Positions 35,022 to 44,116 of a DNA stretch of 64,000 nucleotides are shown piece after piece. The notes below the pieces were generated by a model. It ran no database searches. It was not told the origin of the DNA and saw only the letters and a program-made list of their open reading frames with translations. Numbering within the stretch: the first letter of the stretch is position 1; each line of letters opens with the position of its first letter. The stretch is from Paracoccaceae bacterium (GTDB lineage: Bacteria; Pseudomonadota; Alphaproteobacteria; Rhodobacterales; Rhodobacteraceae), in the NCBI GenBank assembly GCA_027489375.1, contig JAIXZW010000021.1, forward strand, positions 1-64,000. Direction: 5' to 3'. The translations under genes were made by a program, and so were the position numbers.

Positions 35022-35927
35022 TCACCAGTTGTCCGGTCCCTTGTCGATCAGACGGCGGGCAAGGAAGTCGATGAAGGCCCGCACCTTGGGCTGGGTGAAG
35101 CGCCCCGGCGGGTAGACGGCATAGATGCCCTGCACCTCGACCGGCAGCCCCGGAATGGCCTCTTCGACCAACCCCTGCTTCATCGCATCCGCATAAAGGA
35201 ACGAAGGCAGGTAAGCGATGCCAAGTCCCGACACGGCGGCGTTCAGCAGCGATTGCCCGTCATTCACCGTCAGCCAGCCCGCCGTGCGGACCTGACGCTT
35301 CTCGCCCGACGGCGCGGTGATCTTCCAGACGTTGCCATTGGCCTGATTGGAATAATGCAAGAGCTTGTGGTCGTTCAGATCGTCGATCTTCATCGGCCGC
35401 CCGTGCCGCTGGAAATACCCCGGCGAGGCGATCATCCGCTTCGTCGTCTCGGTCAGCTTGCGGGCACGCAGCGAGCTGTCCTCCAGCTCGCCCACGCGGA
35501 TGGCAAGGTCGAAGCCCTCGCTGATCAGTTCGACGTAGCGGTTGTTCAGCACCATGTTCACGGTGATGTCGGGGAATTCCAGCAGGAAGTCGCCAAGGAT
35601 CGGCGACAGCAGGTTCACCCCGAAATCGGTCGCCACGCTGATGCGCAGCAGCCCCGAAGGCGCCGACTGCATGCTGGTGACAAGCGCATCCGCCTCTCCC
35701 GCATCGTTCAGCACGCGGCGGGCGCGGTCGTAATAGGCAAGGCCGATCTCGGTCGGAGACACGCGCCGCGTCGTCCGGTTCAGCAGCCGCGCCCCCAGAC
35801 GCGCCTCCAGCGCCGAGACGTGCTTTGACACGGCCGACTTCGAGATACCCATCTTTTTGGCCGCATCGGTGAAGCCGCCTTGGTCCACCACGGTGGCGAA
35901 GGCTTCCATTTCGGTCAAACGATCCAT
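35022..35927 (-). CDS. LysR-family transcriptional regulator
   Basis: 301 residues. The winged helix-turn-helix spans residues 1-60 (MEAFATVVDQGGFTDAAKKM, ISKSAVSKHVSALEARLG), followed by the effector-binding domain (LRISVATDFGVNLLSPIL, RVGELEDSSLRARKL, LNAAVSGLGIAYLPSFL). It belongs to the CrgA-like subgroup by its RTTRRVSPTEIG end of the HTH. It is not divergent from a target gene: the neighbour on one side is the convergent OmpA-family gene and fadH lies behind it in the same direction. The regulated gene is therefore unclear. Confidence 0.93.
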   Translation of the reverse strand: MDRLTEMEAFATVVDQGGFTDAAKKMGISKSAVSKHVSALEARLGARLLNRTTRRVSPTEIGLAYYDRARRVLNDAGEADALVTSMQSAPSGLLRISVATDFGVNLLSPILGDFLLEFPDITVNMVLNNRYVELISEGFDLAIRVGELEDSSLRARKLTETTKRMIASPGYFQRHGRPMKIDDLNDHKLLHYSNQANGNVWKITAPSGEKRQVRTAGWLTVNDGQSLLNAAVSGLGIAYLPSFLYADAMKQGLVEEAIPGLPVEVQGIYAVYPPGRFTQPKVRAFIDFLARRLIDKGPDNW

Positions 35928-36072
35928 TGTCTTCCTCTGGCAACTATGAGGGCGAATGGAGCGTTATTGATCCCGAAATCGGGCAGGATCGGGGCGCGGG
36001 TGCGCCCTATCTGGGGAATTCTTTACCATCGTTGCGGCGCGGGAAACGGACGGTTCCGCACCATGCGGCCCT

Positions 36073-38073
36073 TCAAAGCAACGCGGCAAGGCGCGCGGCC
36101 TGATCTATGGCGCGTTTCGCGTCCAGTTCCGCCGCCACATCCGCGCCACCGATGACATGATGTTCGATGCCTTTTGCCGCCAAAGCCGCCGCCAGATCGC
36201 GCTTCGGCTCCTGTCCCGCGCAGATCACCACCGAATCGACCTCCAGCACTTCGGCTTTGCCATCGCGCAGGATATGCAGCCCCTCGGCCCCGATCCGCTC
36301 GTAGCTTACCCCGCCCCACATCCGCACGCCCTTTGCCGCCAATGCGGCGCGGTGGATCCAACCCGTGGTCTTGCCCAATCCCCGCCCCGGCCGCTCGGCC
36401 TTGCGTTGCAATAGCCAGACCTGCCGCGCGGGCGCTGACGGGGCAGGGGGGACAAGTCCACCCGCCACCTCTGCCGGATCGCCCACGCCCCATTCCCTGC
36501 GCCACAAGGCGGGGTCCAGCGTGGCCCGCTCCTCCCCCGCCACCAGAAACCCGGCCACGTCGAAGCCGATGCCCCCCGCCCCGATCACCGCCACCCGCGC
36601 CCCGACCTCTGCCCCCTCCAGCACCTCGGCATAAGACAGCGCCCGCTCCGCCCCCGCGATGTCCGGCACGCGGGGTGCCACCCCCGTGGCCACGATCACG
36701 GCGTCAAAGCCCGCCAATCCCGCCACCTCTGGCGCAGCGCCCAACCGCACCTCCACCCCCGCCGCACGAAGCCGCGCATCGAACCACGCGATCAGCCCCG
36801 CAAACTCTTCCTTCCCCGGCACCTTGGCGGCCAGCCGCAACTGCCCGCCCAATTCTGCCGCCGCCTCGAACAGCGTGACCCGATGCCCCCGCTCTGCCGC
36901 CACCGCCGCCGCCATCATCCCAGCAGGGCCACCGCCCACCACCGCGATCCGCCGCGCGGCCCGTGCCGCCGCATAGACCAACTCCAGCTCATGCCCCGCC
37001 CGCGGATTGACCAGACAACTCGCCAGCTTCCCCGCAAAGGTATGGTCAAGACAGGCCTGATTGCAGGCGATGCAGGGCGCGATCTCCGCCGCCCGCCCCG
37101 CCGCCGCCTTGGCCACGAAGTCGGGGTCCGCAAGCAGCGGCCGCGCCATCCCCACCAGATCGGCCAAACCATCGGCCAGAATGCCCTCGGCCACCTCGGG
37201 CGAGTTGATGCGGTTCGCCGCGATCACCGGCACCCCCACCGCCGCCCGCAGCCGCCCCGTCAGATGCGCGAAAGCCGCCCGCGGCACGCTCGTCGCAATC
37301 GTCGGCACCCGCGCCTCGTGCCAGCCGATGCCGGTGTTGAACGCATCCGCCCCCGCCACCTCGACCGCCCGCGCCAGCGTCACAACCTCGTCCCATGTCG
37401 AACCATCCGGTACGAGGTCGATCAAACTCAGCCGAAAGACGATCAGGAACCCGTCCCCCGCCGCCGCCCGCATCCGCCGCACGACCTCGACCGCCAGCCG
37501 CATCCGGTTCCCGAAACTGCCGCCCCAGCGGTCGGTCCGGCGGTTGGTGTGGCGCGCAAGGAACTGGTTGAGGAAATACCCCTCGCTCCCCATCACCTCC
37601 ACCCCGTCATAGCCCGCATCCCGCGCCCGCAGCGCCGCAGTCACCATGTCGGCGATCTGCTTTTCGATCCCCGCCTCGTCCAGTTCCAGCGGGGTAAAGG
37701 GGGAAATCGGCGACCGGATGGCCGATGCCGAAACGCAGCCCTTGCCGTAAGCATAGCGCCCCGCGTGCAAAACCTGCATCACGATCCGCCCGCCCGCGTC
37801 ATGCACGGCCCCCGTCACGCGGGCATGGTTTGCCACATCGTCGGTTGAAAACAGCCCCGCCGCGCCGGGAAACACCGCGCCCTCGGCATTGGGGGCCATA
37901 CCCCCCGTCACGATCAGCCCGACCCCGCCCCGCGCCCGCGCGGCGTAGAATTCCGCCACCGCCGCCCAGTCGCCCCGCTCCTCCAGCCCCGTATGCATCG
38001 ACCCCATCACCACGCGGTTCGGCAAGGTCAGATGCCCCAAGCTCAGGGGCGAAAGCAGATGCGGATAGGTCAT
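36073..38073 (-). CDS. fadH: NADPH-dependent 2,4-dienoyl-CoA reductase
   Basis: 666 residues, start ATG with GGAGG 5 bases upstream. Old-yellow-enzyme barrel (residues 1-340; MQVLHAGRYAYGK, YDGVEVMGSEGYFLNQFL, GIGWHEARVPTIATSVPRA), then the [4Fe-4S] ligands C-x2-C-x3-C-x11-C at CIACNQACLDH..SC, then FAD and NADPH Rossmann parts (RRIAVVGGGPAGMMAA, RVAVIGAGGIGFDVA). Reduces 2,4-dienoyl-CoA during beta-oxidation of polyunsaturated fatty acids. No other beta-oxidation gene is next to it. Confidence 0.95.
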   Translation of the reverse strand: MTYPHLLSPLSLGHLTLPNRVVMGSMHTGLEERGDWAAVAEFYAARARGGVGLIVTGGMAPNAEGAVFPGAAGLFSTDDVANHARVTGAVHDAGGRIVMQVLHAGRYAYGKGCVSASAIRSPISPFTPLELDEAGIEKQIADMVTAALRARDAGYDGVEVMGSEGYFLNQFLARHTNRRTDRWGGSFGNRMRLAVEVVRRMRAAAGDGFLIVFRLSLIDLVPDGSTWDEVVTLARAVEVAGADAFNTGIGWHEARVPTIATSVPRAAFAHLTGRLRAAVGVPVIAANRINSPEVAEGILADGLADLVGMARPLLADPDFVAKAAAGRAAEIAPCIACNQACLDHTFAGKLASCLVNPRAGHELELVYAAARAARRIAVVGGGPAGMMAAAVAAERGHRVTLFEAAAELGGQLRLAAKVPGKEEFAGLIAWFDARLRAAGVEVRLGAAPEVAGLAGFDAVIVATGVAPRVPDIAGAERALSYAEVLEGAEVGARVAVIGAGGIGFDVAGFLVAGEERATLDPALWRREWGVGDPAEVAGGLVPPAPSAPARQVWLLQRKAERPGRGLGKTTGWIHRAALAAKGVRMWGGVSYERIGAEGLHILRDGKAEVLEVDSVVICAGQEPKRDLAAALAAKGIEHHVIGGADVAAELDAKRAIDQAARLAALL

Positions 38074-38133
38074 GTTTTCCTCCTGCCCGCCACGATGGCG
38101 CGGGCAGGGCGCGAAGTCACCCCGAACCTCGCG

Positions 38134-38511
38134 TCAGGCGGTTTCCACGCAATGCCGCCGGAACGCACGCTTGAGCATGTCAAGCTCGGCCCGCAGCAGA
38201 TCGACCTCGGCCCGCAGGTCATCCTCCATCGCCACGCCGGTGATGATGGTGAAATGCGCCAGCATCTGCCCCGAGGCCCGTGCGCGGATCAGAAAGGTCT
38301 GCACCCCCTCGTTCAGCACCGAGGCGGGGACCGGCACCTTCACCAGCCACTCCCGCTCGCGCTCCGGCAGGGCCGTGACCGTCATCCCCGGCAGCGCCAC
38401 CTCGTTCAGCCGCACCTCCAGCGCGGGCTGCCCGATCTCCGCCTCGGCGACCAGAACCCCCTCCCACACCCCGTTGCGGATGCGCGTCTTCGTCAGGCTC
38501 ACCCCGTCCAT
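38134..38511 (-). CDS. Conserved hypothetical protein, partner of the DUF6478 gene
   Basis: 125 residues. A beta-rich N-terminal part (GVSLTKTRIRNGVWEGVLVA, PALEVRLNEVALPGMTV) and a short C-terminal helix with heptad-like Leu spacing (DDLRAEVDLLRAELDMLKRAF), which may be a coiled coil. No known domain recognised. It starts 3 bp after the stop of the DUF6478 gene, so the two are translated together and probably act together. Confidence 0.8.
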   Translation of the reverse strand: MDGVSLTKTRIRNGVWEGVLVAEAEIGQPALEVRLNEVALPGMTVTALPEREREWLVKVPVPASVLNEGVQTFLIRARASGQMLAHFTIITGVAMEDDLRAEVDLLRAELDMLKRAFRRHCVETA

Positions 38512-38514
38512 CGC

Positions 38515-39285
38515 TTACAACTCCGCCCTTGGCCTGCGGCTGACCGTCAGGTCGCGCAGGGTAATCTGGTTCATCTCCGGTCCCTCGAAGATCAGGTCGA
38601 CCCAAAGCTTCTCGATCCGCTTCTCGTTCACCTTGGTATAGGCAAGGTCGAATTCCACCACGGCATGCACCCCGTCAAACGGCATCTCGCGCACCACCTG
38701 TTCGGTGTTCGGCCCGTGCTTGATGTTCAGCCGCGCAAAGATTTCCAGCGGCTTCTCCAACTCGATGATGGCGTCGATCCTGACCAGATGGCGCAGCTTC
38801 AACCCCTGCGCGCCCTCTTCGGGCAGGTCGATCACCAGCGACAGGAAAGAGCCGTCGAAGCGGAACACGTCCAACCGCAGCCCGAAGGGCGCGACATCCT
38901 CTTCCCGCGTGTTGCGCACTTGCCGCAACGTCAATTCCGACTGGCGGCAGTCGTGAAAGATCGTCGCCCCCTCGCAGACCTGCGCCCGCGTCGTCACCGC
39001 CGCGATGCCCGGCGTCGGGATCGGCCCCTTCCACATATCCGGCCGCCAGACCCAATCCGTCCCCGGCAACTTGCGCACGGCGTTCGAGCCGAGGATGGGC
39101 AACGCCAAACGGTGCTCGGCGACATGGATCACGCGGTCGACCTGCCGCCGCAAGGCCCGCGCACGGTTCCGCCAGTTGCGCAGCGCGGCAAGATCGACCC
39201 CCGCCGCCGCATCGGCCATCTCTTCCCACCGCTTCAGCGTCCGACGCTGAAGCAGCCTGTCCAGAACCTTGTCCAGCTTGCCCAA
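38515..39285 (-). CDS. DUF6478 family protein
   Basis: About 256 residues. The start is ambiguous between TTG at 39285 (GKLDKVLDRLLQRR follows) and GTG at 39291. An upstream ATG at 39354 adds an unlikely basic stretch. The N-terminus is helical and basic (RRTLKRWEEMADAA); the rest is beta-rich with blocks such as DWVWRPDMWKGPIPTPG and IFHDCRQSELTLRQVRN. I recognise it as a Rhodobacterales protein family of unknown function. It pairs with the downstream 125-residue protein. Confidence 0.75.
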   Translation of the reverse strand: MGKLDKVLDRLLQRRTLKRWEEMADAAAGVDLAALRNWRNRARALRRQVDRVIHVAEHRLALPILGSNAVRKLPGTDWVWRPDMWKGPIPTPGIAAVTTRAQVCEGATIFHDCRQSELTLRQVRNTREEDVAPFGLRLDVFRFDGSFLSLVIDLPEEGAQGLKLRHLVRIDAIIELEKPLEIFARLNIKHGPNTEQVVREMPFDGVHAVVEFDLAYTKVNEKRIEKLWVDLIFEGPEMNQITLRDLTVSRRPRAEL

Positions 39286-39402
39286 AATCACACCGCCCCA
39301 CACCCTTGGCACAGCCGCAAGACGGCACATGCCCCGCCGCTGTTTATGCCGCAAAAGGCGGTGTGCGCCACTGTCAAATTGCGCGGATCACCTACCAAAG
39401 TC

Positions 39403-40047
39403 TCAGGGCGCCGCGCCCTGCGCCACCCGATTCGCGGCGACCAGCGCGCCAAGCGTGGCATCCAGCAGCGCCTTCCCCTGACCCGAGGTGAGCGGGGCTC
39501 CCTCCGCACCGCTCACCGACACCGTGGCCAGCCGCCCGCGCAATCCGCGGATGGCGCGCCAGTATTCCCCGACCGCGCTGTCGGCCACATGCATGACGAA
39601 GGCATCCTCCTCCCCCACCGCCGACAGCACGCGCACGTCTTCCGCCTTGCCCTCGCGGCTCAGCGCGGCGCGGCCCTCGTCGGTGGCGAAAAAGTCGGCC
39701 AGACTGGCCCCGCCATCCGCCATCACCCCCGCCGAACCGGCAGGGCCGACCGACAGCGTCAGCACGGCCGGGGTCGCGGTTGATGTCGCACTCGACGAAC
39801 AGCGTCCCATCAGGATCACCGCCGAATCCGCCCCCCGCACCCCGGCGCCGGGGCTGATGCAATAGCCTGCCGGTGCCGCCGCCGTCACCGCCCCGTCAAG
39901 GATCGCGATGCTGCGGATGCGTCCCGTTCCCGCAACATCGCAGCCCGCCAGCGCCAGCGCCGCCAGAAGCGCCGCCAGACGCGCCGCCCCGACCGGCCCG
40001 CGCAGCACGCGTGGCCCCCCGCCCGTTCCGACCTGCCCGACCGCCAT
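39403..40047 (-). CDS. Predicted lipoprotein of unknown function
   Basis: 214 residues. The N-terminal segment ends in a lipobox (LAALALAGC, Cys at about residue 36), preceded by a longer than usual n-region, so an internal start is possible. The ATG has GGAGGGGGG upstream. The mature part includes PAGYCISPGAGVRGADSAVILMGRC (two Cys that could form a disulfide) and a long mixed domain with no recognised family. It is divergent from accD. Membrane anchoring is inferred from the lipobox alone. Confidence 0.75.
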   Translation of the reverse strand: MAVGQVGTGGGPRVLRGPVGAARLAALLAALALAGCDVAGTGRIRSIAILDGAVTAAAPAGYCISPGAGVRGADSAVILMGRCSSSATSTATPAVLTLSVGPAGSAGVMADGGASLADFFATDEGRAALSREGKAEDVRVLSAVGEEDAFVMHVADSAVGEYWRAIRGLRGRLATVSVSGAEGAPLTSGQGKALLDATLGALVAANRVAQGAAP

Positions 40048-40292
40048 GAGCCCCCCTCCCTGCGCGGGTCTGCGCAGGCAATTTCACCCTTGCGTTGCAT
40101 ATCGCTCCCCTTGCGTCCACCGCAATGCAAGCGCCCGCGCCGCGCCACCCTCCGCCGAATGGCCCCCCGTTGGCTTCCTGCAACAGCCCGAAGCCTTTCC
40201 GCAGGCCCGATCCGCCCCAAGGCCCGCCGCCGTTCTTGCCGCCGTCCCCACCTCCGACCCCTCCGCCTGCGCTTCCTCCTCCAGCGGAACCG

Positions 40293-40361
40293 GCTTCCTC
40301 TCGCCCCAAATATCCTCAGGGGGTGAGCCGCCCTGCGGCGAGGGGGCGGAACGCCCCCTTC
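40293..40361. repeat. Dispersed palindromic repeat family A, copy 3
   Basis: Core CCCCAAATATCCTC followed by a run of G and the hairpin GGGGGCGGAACGCCCCC (about 40342-40358). It lies in the 419-bp gap between the divergent lipoprotein gene and accD. The rest of that gap (40048-40466) shows no gene. Confidence 0.75.
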
Positions 40362-40466
40362 TTCCCGCCCCGACCCCGCACCCCCGCCCCGCCGATTGCA
40401 TTTCAGCCCCCGCCGGACTATCTGTCACCGACTGACAAGTGCCACGACCGAAGGGCCGCGCCTGCG

Positions 40467-41360
40467 ATGAACTGGATTTCCAACTACGTCCGCCCCAAGA
40501 TCAACTCGCTCTTCTCGCGTCGCGAGGTGCCTGAGAATCTTTGGACCAAGTGCCCCGAATGCGGCACGATGCTGTTCCACCGCGAGCTTGCCGCGAACCT
40601 GAACGTCTGCACCCATTGCGACCACCACATGGCGATCAGCCCGCGTGACCGCTTCTCCGCCCTCTTCGACGGCGGCATCTTCACCGAGGTGAAGGTTCCC
40701 GAACCCGTGGTCGACCCGTTGCATTTCCGCGACCAGAAGAAATACCCCGACCGCCTGAAAACCGCGCAAAAGGCGACGGGCGAGCGCGAGGCGATGCTCG
40801 TGGCCGAGGGCGAGATTGCCCGCACCCCCATCGTCGCCGTGGCGCAGGACTTCTCCTTCATGGCCGGATCGATGGGCATGTATGTCGGCAACGCCATCCT
40901 TGCCGCCGCCCAACGCGCGGTCGAGATGAAGCGCCCGCTCGTCCTCTTCTCCGCCGCAGGCGGCGCGCGCATGCAGGAAGGGATCCTCTCCCTCATGCAG
41001 ATGCCCCGCACCACCGTCGCCGTCGAAATGCTGCGCGAGGCGCGGCTTCCCTATATCGTCGTCCTCACCCACCCGACCACGGGCGGCGTCACGGCCTCCT
41101 ACGCCATGCTCGGTGACGTGCAGATCGCCGAACCCAACGCGCTCATCTGCTTCGCCGGTCCCCGCGTGATCGAACAGACCATCCGCGAGAAACTGCCCGA
41201 AGGGTTCCAGCGCGCCGAATACCTGCTTGACCACGGCATGCTCGACCGCGTGACGCACCGCAAGGCGCTGCGCGAGGAACTGGTGACGATCATCCGCATG
41301 CTCACGGGCCAACCCCCCGCGATCAAGGGCGAACTGACCCTCCAGCCCGCCGAAGCCTGA
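40467..41360 (+). CDS. accD: Acetyl-CoA carboxylase carboxyltransferase beta subunit
   Basis: 297 residues from ATG ([16 protein letters not shown]); the longer open frame upstream is non-coding. Transfers CO2 from carboxybiotin to acetyl-CoA, giving malonyl-CoA for fatty acid synthesis, with AccA. The zinc ribbon is intact (CPEC near residue 30, CTHC near 50), followed by the crotonase-like domain ([51 protein letters not shown]). folC starts 4 bp after it, a common bacterial pairing. Confidence 0.96.
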   Translation: MNWISNYVRPKINSLFSRREVPENLWTKCPECGTMLFHRELAANLNVCTHCDHHMAISPRDRFSALFDGGIFTEVKVPEPVVDPLHFRDQKKYPDRLKTAQKATGEREAMLVAEGEIARTPIVAVAQDFSFMAGSMGMYVGNAILAAAQRAVEMKRPLVLFSAAGGARMQEGILSLMQMPRTTVAVEMLREARLPYIVVLTHPTTGGVTASYAMLGDVQIAEPNALICFAGPRVIEQTIREKLPEGFQRAEYLLDHGMLDRVTHRKALREELVTIIRMLTGQPPAIKGELTLQPAEA

Positions 41361-41364
41361 CACC

Positions 41365-42639
41365 GTGACCGCGAAAACCTCCGACGCCATCCTGCAACGG
41401 ATGATGACCCTGCACCCCAAGGTCATCGACCTGACGCTCGACCGCGTCCACCGCCTGCTGGGCCTGCTCGGCAACCCCGAACGCCACCTGCCCCCCGTGA
41501 TCCACATCGCGGGCACCAACGGCAAGGGCAGCACGCAAGCGATGATCCGCGCGGGCTTGGAAGCAGGCGGCGACAAGGTTCACGCCTATACCTCGCCCCA
41601 CCTTGCACGCTTCCACGAACGCATCCGCCTTGCGGGCGCGCTGATCTCCGAACCCGCCCTGACCGCGCTTCTCGACGAATGCGTCGAAAGGAACGGACCG
41701 GACGAGATCACCTTCTTCGAAATCACCACCTGCGCCGCCTTCGCCGCCTTCGCCCGCACCCCTGCGGACTGGACGCTGCTCGAAGTGGGCTTGGGCGGTC
41801 GTCTCGACGCCACCAACGTCGTCGACAAACCCGCGCTCACCATCATCACCCCCGTCAGCCTCGACCACCAATCCTTCCTCGGCGATACGGTCGGTGCGAT
41901 TGCGGGGGAAAAGGCGGGCATCATCAAGCGCGGCGTCCCCTGCATCGTCGGCCCGCAGACCGACGAAGGCTTGGCCGTGATCGAAGCGAAAGCCGCCCGC
42001 CTCGGCGCGCCGCTTCTGGTGTTCGGCCAGCACTGGCACGTCTGGGAAGAAAACGGCCGCCTGCTCTATCAGGACGAGCGTGGCCTTCTCGATCTTCCCA
42101 TCCCCAACCTGCCCGGTCCGCACCAGATCCAGAACGCGGGCGCCGCCATCACCGCCCTGCGCGCCCTTGGCCGTGACGAAGCCGCCTGCGATGCCGCCGT
42201 CACCCGCGCCGAATGGCCCGCCCGCATGCAGCGCCTGCGCCACGGCCCCCTGGTCGATGCGGCCCCTTCGGTCGAACTCTGGCTCGACGGCGGCCACAAT
42301 CCGGCAGGGGGCGAGGCTGTCGCCGCAACCCTTTCCCGCATGCCCGCCCGCGAAACCCACCTCATCTGCGGCATGCTCAACACCAAGGACGTGACGGGCT
42401 ACATGATCCCGCTCGCCCCGCAGGTGACGCGCCTTCACGCCGTCTCGATCCCCGGCGAAGCGAACACCCTGCCCGCCGAGGTGACGGCAGAAGCCGCCGC
42501 CAAAGCGGGAATGGACGCCACCACCGCGCCCTCGGTGGCCGCGGCCTTGGCCAACATCGCCGCCACAAACCCGCAAGCCCGCGTCCTGATCTGCGGCTCG
42601 CTCTACCTCGCCGGTTCGATCCTGCGCGAGAACGGTTGA
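41365..42639 (+). CDS. folC: Bifunctional folylpolyglutamate/dihydrofolate synthase
   Basis: 424 residues with a GTG start. Adds glutamate to dihydropteroate and tetrahydrofolates using ATP. Mur-ligase-type features: IHIAGTNGKGSTQAMI (P-loop near residue 50), YTSPHLARFHERIRL, LLEVGLGGRLDATNVV, SLDHQSFLGDTVGAIAGEKA and LDGGHNPAGGEAVAA. It is translationally linked to accD. A family A repeat follows within 20 bp. Confidence 0.95.
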   Translation: MTAKTSDAILQRMMTLHPKVIDLTLDRVHRLLGLLGNPERHLPPVIHIAGTNGKGSTQAMIRAGLEAGGDKVHAYTSPHLARFHERIRLAGALISEPALTALLDECVERNGPDEITFFEITTCAAFAAFARTPADWTLLEVGLGGRLDATNVVDKPALTIITPVSLDHQSFLGDTVGAIAGEKAGIIKRGVPCIVGPQTDEGLAVIEAKAARLGAPLLVFGQHWHVWEENGRLLYQDERGLLDLPIPNLPGPHQIQNAGAAITALRALGRDEAACDAAVTRAEWPARMQRLRHGPLVDAAPSVELWLDGGHNPAGGEAVAATLSRMPARETHLICGMLNTKDVTGYMIPLAPQVTRLHAVSIPGEANTLPAEVTAEAAAKAGMDATTAPSVAAALANIAATNPQARVLICGSLYLAGSILRENG

Positions 42640-42656
42640 TCCCGGTCAAGGCGGCT

Positions 42657-42720
42657 TCCTTCATACTCGTCCAAATATCCTGCAGGGGGGCGCGGGGGGA
42701 TGCAAAATCCCCCCGCTTCG
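42657..42720. repeat. Dispersed palindromic repeat family A, copy 4
   Basis: Core CTCGTCCAAATATCCTGCAG then GGGGGG, and a hairpin GCGGGGGGATGC..AATCCCCCCGC (about 42692-42716). It sits between folC and the promoter of mbfA. The hairpin could end folC transcription. Confidence 0.75.
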
Positions 42721-42749
42721 CCGCTTGCAACCTGCGCTTCCCCTGCTAG

Positions 42750-42766
42750 TTTAGAATGATTCCAAA
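42750..42766 (+). promoter_or_regulatory. Irr-type iron control element (ICE) of mbfA
   Basis: Reads TTTAGAATGATTCCAAA: one mismatch from the Irr box TTTAGAA-N3-TTCTAAA. It ends 16 bp before the mbfA start. In Bradyrhizobium and Agrobacterium the mbfA gene is repressed by Irr through such a box under low iron, so site and gene fit. Confidence 0.85.
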
Positions 42767-42782
42767 CTGACGGACCGTCCCG

Positions 42783-43760
42783 ATGATCCCCGGCCTCACC
42801 ACCCGCCGCCGCTTCTCCGACCTGACCGAACAGGAAATCCTCGCCCTCGCCATTTCCTCGGAAGAGGATGACGCCCGCATCTACCGCAGCTACGCCGAAC
42901 GCCTCCGCGCCGAATACCCCGCCTCGGCGGCGGTCTTCGACGGCATGGCCGCGGAAGAGGATACCCACCGCCAACTCCTGATCGACCTGCACCGCACCCG
43001 CTTCGGCGAGGTGATCCCCCTCATCCGCCGCGAACACGTGGCAGGCCACTACGCCCGCAAACCGATCTGGCTGACCGCCAACCTCCCCCTCGCCACGATC
43101 CGCGCCGAAGCGGCGGCGATGGAATCCGAAGCGCACAATTTCTACACCCGCGCCGCGCAATCCACCTCGGACGCGGCCACCCGCAAACTCTTGGGCGACC
43201 TCGCCGCCGCCGAAGCCGGGCACGAGGCGCGGGCGGGCGAGTTGGAAGCAACCCACCTCGACCCCGAGGCCCGCGAAACCGAAGACGCCGCCGACCGCCG
43301 CCAGTTCATCCTGACATGGGTGCAGCCCGGCCTTGCGGGGCTGATGGACGGCTCCGTCTCGACCCTCGCCCCCATCTTCGCCACGGCCTTCGCCACGCAG
43401 GACACATGGACGACCTTCCTCGTCGGTGCCGCGGCTTCCGTCGGGGCGGGCATCAGCATGGGCTTCACCGAAGCCGCGCATGACGATGGCGTCCTCTCGG
43501 GGCGCGGCTCGCCTTGGAAACGCGGCCTCGCCTCGGGCGTCATGACCGCCGTGGGCGGCCTCGGCCACGCGCTGCCCTACCTCATCCCCGAATTCTGGAC
43601 CGCCACGACCATCGCCATGATCGTCGTCTTCGTCGAACTCTGGGCCATCGCATGGATCCAGAACCGCTTCATGGAAACCCCCTTCCTCCGCGCCGCCTTG
43701 CAGGTCGTGCTCGGCGGTGCTCTGGTCTTTGCGGCGGGGGCTTTGATCGGGGGCGGCTGA
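42783..43760 (+). CDS. mbfA: MbfA: membrane-bound ferritin-like iron exporter
   Basis: 325 residues. The N-terminal ferritin-like four-helix domain (1-165) has metal ligands in SSEEDDARIYRSYAERL, MAAEEDTHRQLL, MESEAHNFY and AEAGHEARAGEL. The C-terminal VIT1/CCC1-like membrane domain has about five helices and the family block GLMDGSVSTLAPIFATAFA, then VGAAASVGAGISMGFTEA. Family members export iron and protect against iron and peroxide stress. Expression is probably controlled by Irr through the box just upstream. Length and all ferritin ligands look intact. Confidence 0.94.
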   Translation: MIPGLTTRRRFSDLTEQEILALAISSEEDDARIYRSYAERLRAEYPASAAVFDGMAAEEDTHRQLLIDLHRTRFGEVIPLIRREHVAGHYARKPIWLTANLPLATIRAEAAAMESEAHNFYTRAAQSTSDAATRKLLGDLAAAEAGHEARAGELEATHLDPEARETEDAADRRQFILTWVQPGLAGLMDGSVSTLAPIFATAFATQDTWTTFLVGAAASVGAGISMGFTEAAHDDGVLSGRGSPWKRGLASGVMTAVGGLGHALPYLIPEFWTATTIAMIVVFVELWAIAWIQNRFMETPFLRAALQVVLGGALVFAAGALIGGG

Positions 43761-43776
43761 TATGTTGCAAGGGTGA

Positions 43777-44040
43777 GGCACCCGCTACAAAAACGACGAC
43801 GCCCCCGAAAGCACGGGCATCGCCGCGGGCTTCCTCATCGCGGCCCTCCACCACGCAGGTCTGTGCTGCCTCGAACACAGGCCGAAGCCGATGAAATTCC
43901 TCGGCCCGCTCCTTGGCCGTCCCGACCATGAAAAGCCCGTGATGATCCTGCCCGCGGGCTGGCCTGCCGAGGATGCCACCGTTCCGGCGGTGGCCAAGCG
44001 CAAGAAGCCGCTGTCCGAAATCCTCTCGGTCTTTCGCTAG
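43777..44040 (+). pseudogene. Nitroreductase family, C-terminal remnant
   Basis: The frame runs from a TGA at 43774 to TAG and encodes about 87 residues with no start codon before the middle. It contains [37 protein letters not shown], then [14 protein letters not shown] and KKPLSEIL. These match the last third of FMN-dependent nitroreductases (GIA.GLLIAALH.AGL, PM.FL..ILGRP..E.P, GYPA.DA.VP). The FMN-binding N-terminal two thirds are absent, and mbfA ends 16 bp upstream. I infer a gene remnant left by a deletion. Confidence 0.78.
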
Positions 44041-44059
44041 GCCCAAGCCTGCAAACCCG

Positions 44060-44114
44060 TTTCACCTTTGCCCAAATACTCTGGGGGTTCGGGGGTGAAA
44101 CCCCCGTGCGGCGC
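44060..44114. repeat. Dispersed palindromic repeat family A, copy 5
   Basis: TTTCACCTTTGCCCAAATAC then TCTGGGGG, and the hairpin GGGGGTGAAACCCCC (44091-44105). It lies directly after the nitroreductase remnant and before the convergent HAD gene. Confidence 0.78.
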
Positions 44115-44116
44115 CG

